Assembly (NCBI RefSeq): GCF_013155125.1
Contig: NZ_CP053564.1
Location: forward strand, 1,743,501-1,807,500
Origin: Pseudonocardia broussonetiae
GTDB lineage: Bacteria; Actinomycetota; Actinomycetes; Mycobacteriales; Pseudonocardiaceae
Direction of reading: 5' to 3'
Length of the DNA stretch: 64,000 nucleotides
The notes under the pieces were generated by a model. It saw nothing but the letters and a program-made list of their open reading frames with translations. It searched no databases and was not told the origin of the DNA. The position numbers were made by a program, and so were the translations under genes. Shown one piece after another: positions 61,495 through 64,000 of this stretch (its first letter is position 1; each line of letters opens with the position of its first letter).

Positions 61495-62870
61495 TGGCCG
61501 CGACCGACGTCGTGGTGGCGCCCGAGGACGAGCGCGTCCCCGTCGGCACCGCCTTCTTCTACGGCCTCCAGCACATCCTCGCGATGTACGCGGGCGTCGT
61601 CTCGCCGCCGCTGATCATCGGCTCCGCCGCCGGGCTGACGCCGGCCGAGTCGGCCACGCTCGTCACCGCGGCGCTGTTCGTCTCCGGGCTGGGCACGCTG
61701 CTGCAGTCGCTGGGCCTGCCCTACGTCGGGTCGAAGCTGCCGCTGGTGCAGGGCGTGTCGTTCGCGGCCGTCGGCACAATGACGGCGGTCGCCACGGACG
61801 CCTCGATCGGCGCCCCCGCCACCCGGCTGGCCACGATCTTCGGCGCGGTGATCGTCGCCGGGCTGATCGGGTTCGTCATCGCGCCGGTGTTCGCGGGGCT
61901 CGTGCGGTTCTTCCCGCCGGTCGTCACCGGGTGCGTCATCACGATCATCGGGCTGTCGCTGTTCCCGGTGGCGCTGCGCTGGATCCGGGGCAACCCGACG
62001 GTCCGCGACGCGTCCGGCGCGATGGTCGAGAACCCCGAATTCGGGTCGGCGCTGAGCCTGCTGCTCGGGCTGGTCACGCTCGTCGCGACGCTGGTGATCG
62101 CGCGGTTCGGCCGCGGCACCTGGTCGCGGCTCGCGGTCATGCTGGGCCTGGTGTTCGGCACGGTCGTCGCCACGCTGATGGGCCGGGTCGACTGGGGCCG
62201 GGTGGGCACCGGCCCGATCTTCCAGCTCCCGCAGCCGTTCCTGTTCGGCGCGCCGGTGTTCTCGATCGGCGTGATCGTCTCGATGACGGTCGTGATCCTG
62301 GTGATCATGGCGGAGACGACGGCCGACATCCTCGCCGTCGGGGAGATCCTCGGGACGCCGACGCCGCAGAAGCGGATCGCGGCCGGGCTGCGCGCCGACA
62401 TGGCCGCCACCGCGGTCGCCCCGGTGTTCAACGGCTTCCCGATCAGCGCGTTCGCCCAGAACGTCGGCATGGTGGCGATGACCGGGATCAGGTCGCGGTT
62501 CGTCGTGGCCGCGGGCGGCGCGATCCTCGTGCTGCTCGGCCTGCTCCCGGTGCTCGGGCGCGTCATGAACGCGATCCCGCTGCCGGTGCTCGGCGGGGCC
62601 GGCATCGTGCTGTTCGGGTCGGTGGCGGCGGCGGGCATCCGGACGCTGTCGAAGGTCGAGTTCACCAACGCCAACATCCTCATCGTCGCCAGCTCCATCG
62701 GCATCGGGATGATCCCGATCACCGTGCCGGAGGTCTACGAGAACATCCCCGACTGGCTGCACAAGATCCTGGAGTCGGGGATCAGCGCGTGCGCGATCGT
62801 CGCGGTGCTGCTCAACCTGGCGTTCAACCACTTCACGCAGCAGGAGCCGGAGGTCCCGGCGGAGCACTGA
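61494..62870 (+). CDS. Urate/xanthine permease (NCS2/NAT family)
   Basis: This 458-residue carrier has about 12-14 helices. Family marks are FYGLQHILAMYAGVVSPPL near the N-terminus, VQGVSFAAVGTMT, the helix 8 segment MAETTADILAVGEI and the NAT signature AQNVGMVAMTGIRSR. Linked to uricase by a one-base overlap, so urate is the likely substrate. Its 3' end overlaps the convergent aldolase-like gene by 38 bp. Confidence 0.92.
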   Translation: MAATDVVVAPEDERVPVGTAFFYGLQHILAMYAGVVSPPLIIGSAAGLTPAESATLVTAALFVSGLGTLLQSLGLPYVGSKLPLVQGVSFAAVGTMTAVATDASIGAPATRLATIFGAVIVAGLIGFVIAPVFAGLVRFFPPVVTGCVITIIGLSLFPVALRWIRGNPTVRDASGAMVENPEFGSALSLLLGLVTLVATLVIARFGRGTWSRLAVMLGLVFGTVVATLMGRVDWGRVGTGPIFQLPQPFLFGAPVFSIGVIVSMTVVILVIMAETTADILAVGEILGTPTPQKRIAAGLRADMAATAVAPVFNGFPISAFAQNVGMVAMTGIRSRFVVAAGGAILVLLGLLPVLGRVMNAIPLPVLGGAGIVLFGSVAAAGIRTLSKVEFTNANILIVASSIGIGMIPITVPEVYENIPDWLHKILESGISACAIVAVLLNLAFNHFTQQEPEVPAEH

Positions 62871-64000
62871 GGAGGTCGAGGTCGGCGCGGTCGGCCCCGG
62901 TCGCCGCGCCCACCTCGGCCTCGTCCAGCGCCCCGCAGTCCAGGCCCGCGCGCAGGAAGCCGGCCAGCGCGCGGGCGGTGGCCGGTTCGTCGAGGAAGCC
63001 GGAGTCGGCCCGCTCGCGGTAGGCCCGCAGCCGGGCCGCCGACTCCGGGAAGGACTCGCGGTAGAACGCGAAACCGGTGACGAACCGGCTCGGCAGGTGC
63101 CCGGGGTGCAGGTCCCAGCCCTGGGCGATGCCGTGCTCCAGCGAGCGGCGGACCAGCCGCCCGTGCAGCGCCCACGCCGCCCGGACCTGCTCGCGGCCCC
63201 CGACCGGGAGGACGTTGGTGGAGCCGTCGGCGACGCGGACGCCGGTGCCCGCCGCGGCCACCTGCATCACGGCCTTCGCGTGGTCGGCGACGGGGTGCTC
63301 GGTGCTCTGGTAGCGCGCGGAGACGCCGAGGGAGGCGGAGTAGTCGTAGGTGCCGTAGTGCAGGCCGGTGCAGCGGCCCTGGGCCAGCGCGATCACCCGG
63401 GGCAGCGGCGACGTCCCGTCCGGCCCGAGCACCGACTGCGGCGTCTCCACCTGGACCTCGAACCGCACCGGGTCCAGCCCGTGCTCGGTCTCCAGCCGCT
63501 CCAGCACCGCGACCAGCGCCGTCACCTGCTCGGGCGCGGTCACCTTCGGCAGCGTCAGCACGAACCCGTCGGGCACGGGGCCCAGCGCCCCGAGGAACAC
63601 CTCCAGGGTCCGCACCGCGCGCCGCCGCGACAGCGCCTCCAGACTGCGGAACCGGATGCCGTGGAACGGGGTGCCGGTCGGCGTCGTCGCCACCCGGACG
63701 GCGGCGGCGTCCTCCTCGTCGTCGGGGCGCGGGCCGTAGCCGTCCTCGAAGTCGACGCGCAGGTCCTCGATCGGCTCGGTCGCGAGCTTGGCCCGCACCC
63801 GGGCGTGGACGTCGGCGGCGAGGGCGGGCGCGAGGCCCCACACCTCGGCGACGTCGGCGGGGCCGGGGGCGTGGGCGTCGAACAGGTCCAGTGCCTGGGC
63901 GCCCCAGCGCAGCGCGGTGCCGGAGTCGAAGCGGTCGGCGGGGACGTAGACGGTGTGCACCGGCCGGCGGGTGCCGGGGTCGCCCCGGTAGTGGGCCGCG
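62833..64000 (-). CDS. HpcH/HpaI aldolase-like protein (DUF6986 type), cut by right edge
   Basis: The frame is open to the window end (AAHYRGDPGTRRPVHTVYVP and onward), so a GTG at 63960 is not the real start; about 390 residues are visible. Motifs of the citrate-lyase/HpcH barrel are LRVDFEDGYGPRPDDEEDA, VLTLPKVTAPEQ, FEVQVETPQSVLG and GLHYGTYDYSASLGV. Proteins of this type are often found with urate and allantoin genes. A lyase role on a two- or three-carbon acid is inferred. Confidence 0.8.
   Translation of the reverse strand, partial: AAHYRGDPGTRRPVHTVYVPADRFDSGTALRWGAQALDLFDAHAPGPADVAEVWGLAPALAADVHARVRAKLATEPIEDLRVDFEDGYGPRPDDEEDAAAVRVATTPTGTPFHGIRFRSLEALSRRRAVRTLEVFLGALGPVPDGFVLTLPKVTAPEQVTALVAVLERLETEHGLDPVRFEVQVETPQSVLGPDGTSPLPRVIALAQGRCTGLHYGTYDYSASLGVSARYQSTEHPVADHAKAVMQVAAAGTGVRVADGSTNVLPVGGREQVRAAWALHGRLVRRSLEHGIAQGWDLHPGHLPSRFVTGFAFYRESFPESAARLRAYRERADSGFLDEPATARALAGFLRAGLDCGALDEAEVGAATGADRADLDLLSAPPGPPAPAA

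Overview
The window is very GC-rich (about 73% G+C). It has many GTG and TTG starts, start-stop overlaps of the GTGA/ATGA type, a WhiB regulator and F420-type enzymes. It reads as a chromosome segment of a Pseudonocardia-like actinomycete. The block from about 24.4 to 42.5 kb keeps the gene content and order of the mycobacterial ponA2-whiB4-arsA pair-ridA-MBL-crp-nth-thioredoxin-Nudix-marP neighbourhood, so most of the window is core chromosome.

Layout. 0-6 kb: two-component and LuxR regulators, an amidase and a c-di-GMP GGDEF/EAL protein. 5.7-10.9 kb: a divergent catabolic cluster (TetR and flavin monooxygenase on the left; P450, metallo-hydrolase and fumarylacetoacetase-like enzyme on the right) around a promoter with twin palindromic operators. 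10.9-12.9 kb: AraC regulator and a solitary tryptophan synthase beta-like gene. 13.0-18.5 kb: a region bounded by tRNA-Thr(CGT) and a displaced 3' tRNA fragment; it holds a lipoprotein, a transposase scrap and an M20 peptidase / DUF1028 / class II amidotransferase operon. 18.5-24.4 kb: SnoaL, TetR, a hemerythrin-Ddn fusion, holB with a strongly atypical internal patch, and an MFS-thymidylate-kinase fusion whose kinase P-loop is lost. 24.4-42.5 kb: the conserved cell-envelope, redox and acid-resistance block, with a broken hicA next to an intact hicB. 42.5-47 kb: purA, a conserved hypothetical, and a retron (non-coding RNA plus reverse transcriptase). 47-64 kb: an ABC-F ATPase and then nitrogen salvage: urtABCDE urea transporter, urease ureABCFGD, and uric-acid genes (HIU hydrolase, OHCU decarboxylase, uricase, urate permease, aldolase-like protein).

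How the genes work together. The right end takes up urate and urea, oxidises urate through 5-hydroxyisourate and OHCU to allantoin, and hydrolyses urea to ammonia. Allantoin-degrading genes are not in view. The left catabolic cluster looks like an inducible oxidation route (P450 and flavin hydroxylase, then ring-product hydrolysis).

The item most worth following is the retron at about 44.7-46.2 kb. A 12-bp inverted repeat (a1/a2) encloses a structured 183-nt RNA, a -10-like hexamer sits just upstream of a1, and a retron-type RT with YADD and VTG motifs follows at once, with no separate effector gene. Other signals are the holB composition patch, the tRNA-Thr fragment with a compensatory T-stem pair, the pseudo-kinase fusion and the truncated hicA. 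All calls rest on reading the sequence; no database search or folding program was run.
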